Shown: positions 39,532 through 39,621 of the stretch, one piece after another
Numbering within the stretch: the stretch's first letter is position 1
Layout: each line of letters begins with the position of its first letter
Origin: Parvibacter caecicola
GTDB lineage: Bacteria > Actinomycetota > Coriobacteriia > Coriobacteriales > Eggerthellaceae
DNA length: 39,621 nt
Direction of reading: 5' to 3'
Assembly: GCF_003725335.1 (NCBI RefSeq)
Contig: NZ_QIBY01000019.1
Coordinates: 1-39,621, forward strand
Translations under genes and position numbers: made by a program
The notes under the pieces: model-generated
Told to the model about the DNA's origin: nothing
Seen by the model: only the letters and a program-made list of their open reading frames with translations
Database searches by the model: none

Positions 39532-39563
39532 AGCCGAAAACGCAAAGTTGTAGTACCAACAGG

Positions 39564-39589
39564 GGGCCGCTCCACCGAGCGGCCCTTTT
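39564..39589 (+). terminator. Rho-independent terminator
   Basis: GGGCCGCT (39564-39571), loop CCACCG, AGCGGCCC (39578-39585), then TTTT. Perfect 8-bp GC-rich stem with a 6-nt loop, beginning 32 nt after the stop codon. It implies that the transcript ends here and the gene is not the front of a longer operon. Confidence 0.9.
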
Positions 39590-39621
39590 CATGACAGGGG
39601 GGGGGTAGCAGGGGGCGGAGG
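39590..39621 (+). other. Downstream non-coding end of window
   Basis: 32 nt with a run of nine G (39597-39605) and a second G5 tract. No gene or further signal can be seen in this short piece. Confidence 0.6.

Larger units (their letters stand above)
37846..39384 (+). other. SdrD_B-like unit 9, interrupted (from aa 12451)
   Basis: SRITVNGVVFNDAAQNGVLD and GMDVWLERTITS form the first half. The second half (VSDKDGKYEFTGLPVADEYG, YSYRVRMVKP, and VDLGIYRDEDD) follows only after about 38995. Between them are two InlB B-repeats and Ala-rich spacer sequence. The final DLGIYRDED replaces the D-A-G-L/V ending of other units and leads straight into the sorting region. Confidence 0.7.

Noticed and set aside
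28006-38115. Minus-strand open frame of about 3,370 codons, and others at 5509-9669, 9709-15558, 15775-19743 and 23251-27579
   Set aside because: They lie antisense to the giant gene in a register where its G/C-rich third positions avoid stops. Their products are His/Gly/Val-rich without domains, and no ribosome binding site or promoter was seen. Shadows.
30313-39384. Naming the gene sdrC/D/E or clfA because of SdrD_B domains
   Set aside because: Only the repeat family is shared; no Ser-Asp dipeptide region, no N2-N3 ligand-binding region of staphylococcal type, and the overall architecture differs.
39597-39605. G9 tract as a phase-variation switch
   Set aside because: It lies after the terminator, outside any visible gene, so no effect on this gene is apparent; its relation to the next gene is outside the window.
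1-39621. Polyketide/non-ribosomal synthetase, RTX toxin or contact-dependent toxin as an explanation of the giant frame
   Set aside because: No adenylation, ketosynthase or carrier motifs, no GGxGxDxxx nonapeptide arrays, and no C-terminal toxin domain; the C-terminus is a membrane anchor.
1-39621. CRISPR array, insertion sequence, attachment site or other mobile element
   Set aside because: No spaced identical repeats, terminal inverted repeats or transposase/integrase-like protein found.

Overview
The window is almost entirely one gene. A single uninterrupted reading frame (496-39531, + strand) encodes 13,011 residues, roughly 1.4 MDa. It is flanked by a 495-nt leader with regulatory potential and a rho-independent terminator immediately downstream. 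GC content is high, third positions are mostly G or C, and the protein is a Gram-positive-style surface protein: signal sequence, very long acidic ectodomain of beta-type modules, SdrD_B repeats, and a C-terminal membrane anchor with a basic tail. This suggests a high-GC Gram-positive bacterium. My best guess is a gut Coriobacteriia/Eggerthellaceae-type actinobacterium, but the genus cannot be fixed from this window.

Layout: 1-495 is non-coding, with a plausible sigma70-type promoter (166-194), two adjacent hairpins at the predicted 5' end of the transcript, a possible long-range alternative pairing, a stem just before the ribosome binding site, and a good Shine-Dalgarno (483-487). The protein starts with an unusual Ala/Glu-rich, probably cytoplasmic extension of about 285 residues, followed by an internally placed signal/anchor segment (aa 286-324) and an acidic linker. 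The ectodomain then runs: two diverged copies of a ~430-470-residue module (1798-4890); an adhesin-like module with three 25-residue repeats; a long series of unclassified beta-rich modules marked by D-x-L-P type motifs (to about 30.3 kb); four PASTA domains in the middle (13483-14493) followed by three copies of a ~80-residue repeat; a Gly/Asn-rich patch; and two separate Cys/His-rich clusters.

The C-terminal quarter (30313-39384) is a stalk of nine SdrD_B/Cna-B-like units with calcium-type D-x-N-x-D-G loops. Two of them are interrupted: one by two Fn3-like segments plus an Asp/Gly/Pro linker, the last by two InlB B-repeats. The protein ends with FPKLGD in the position of LPxTG, then a hydrophobic helix and Arg/Lys/Glu/Gln tail.

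The likely role is a giant cell-wall- or membrane-anchored adhesin or surface fibre: the SdrD_B stalk would lift the central modules off the cell and the PASTA block could contact peptidoglycan or serve as a spacer. No catalytic domain, sortase, mobile element, tRNA, rRNA or CRISPR array is visible. The gene appears to be monocistronic.
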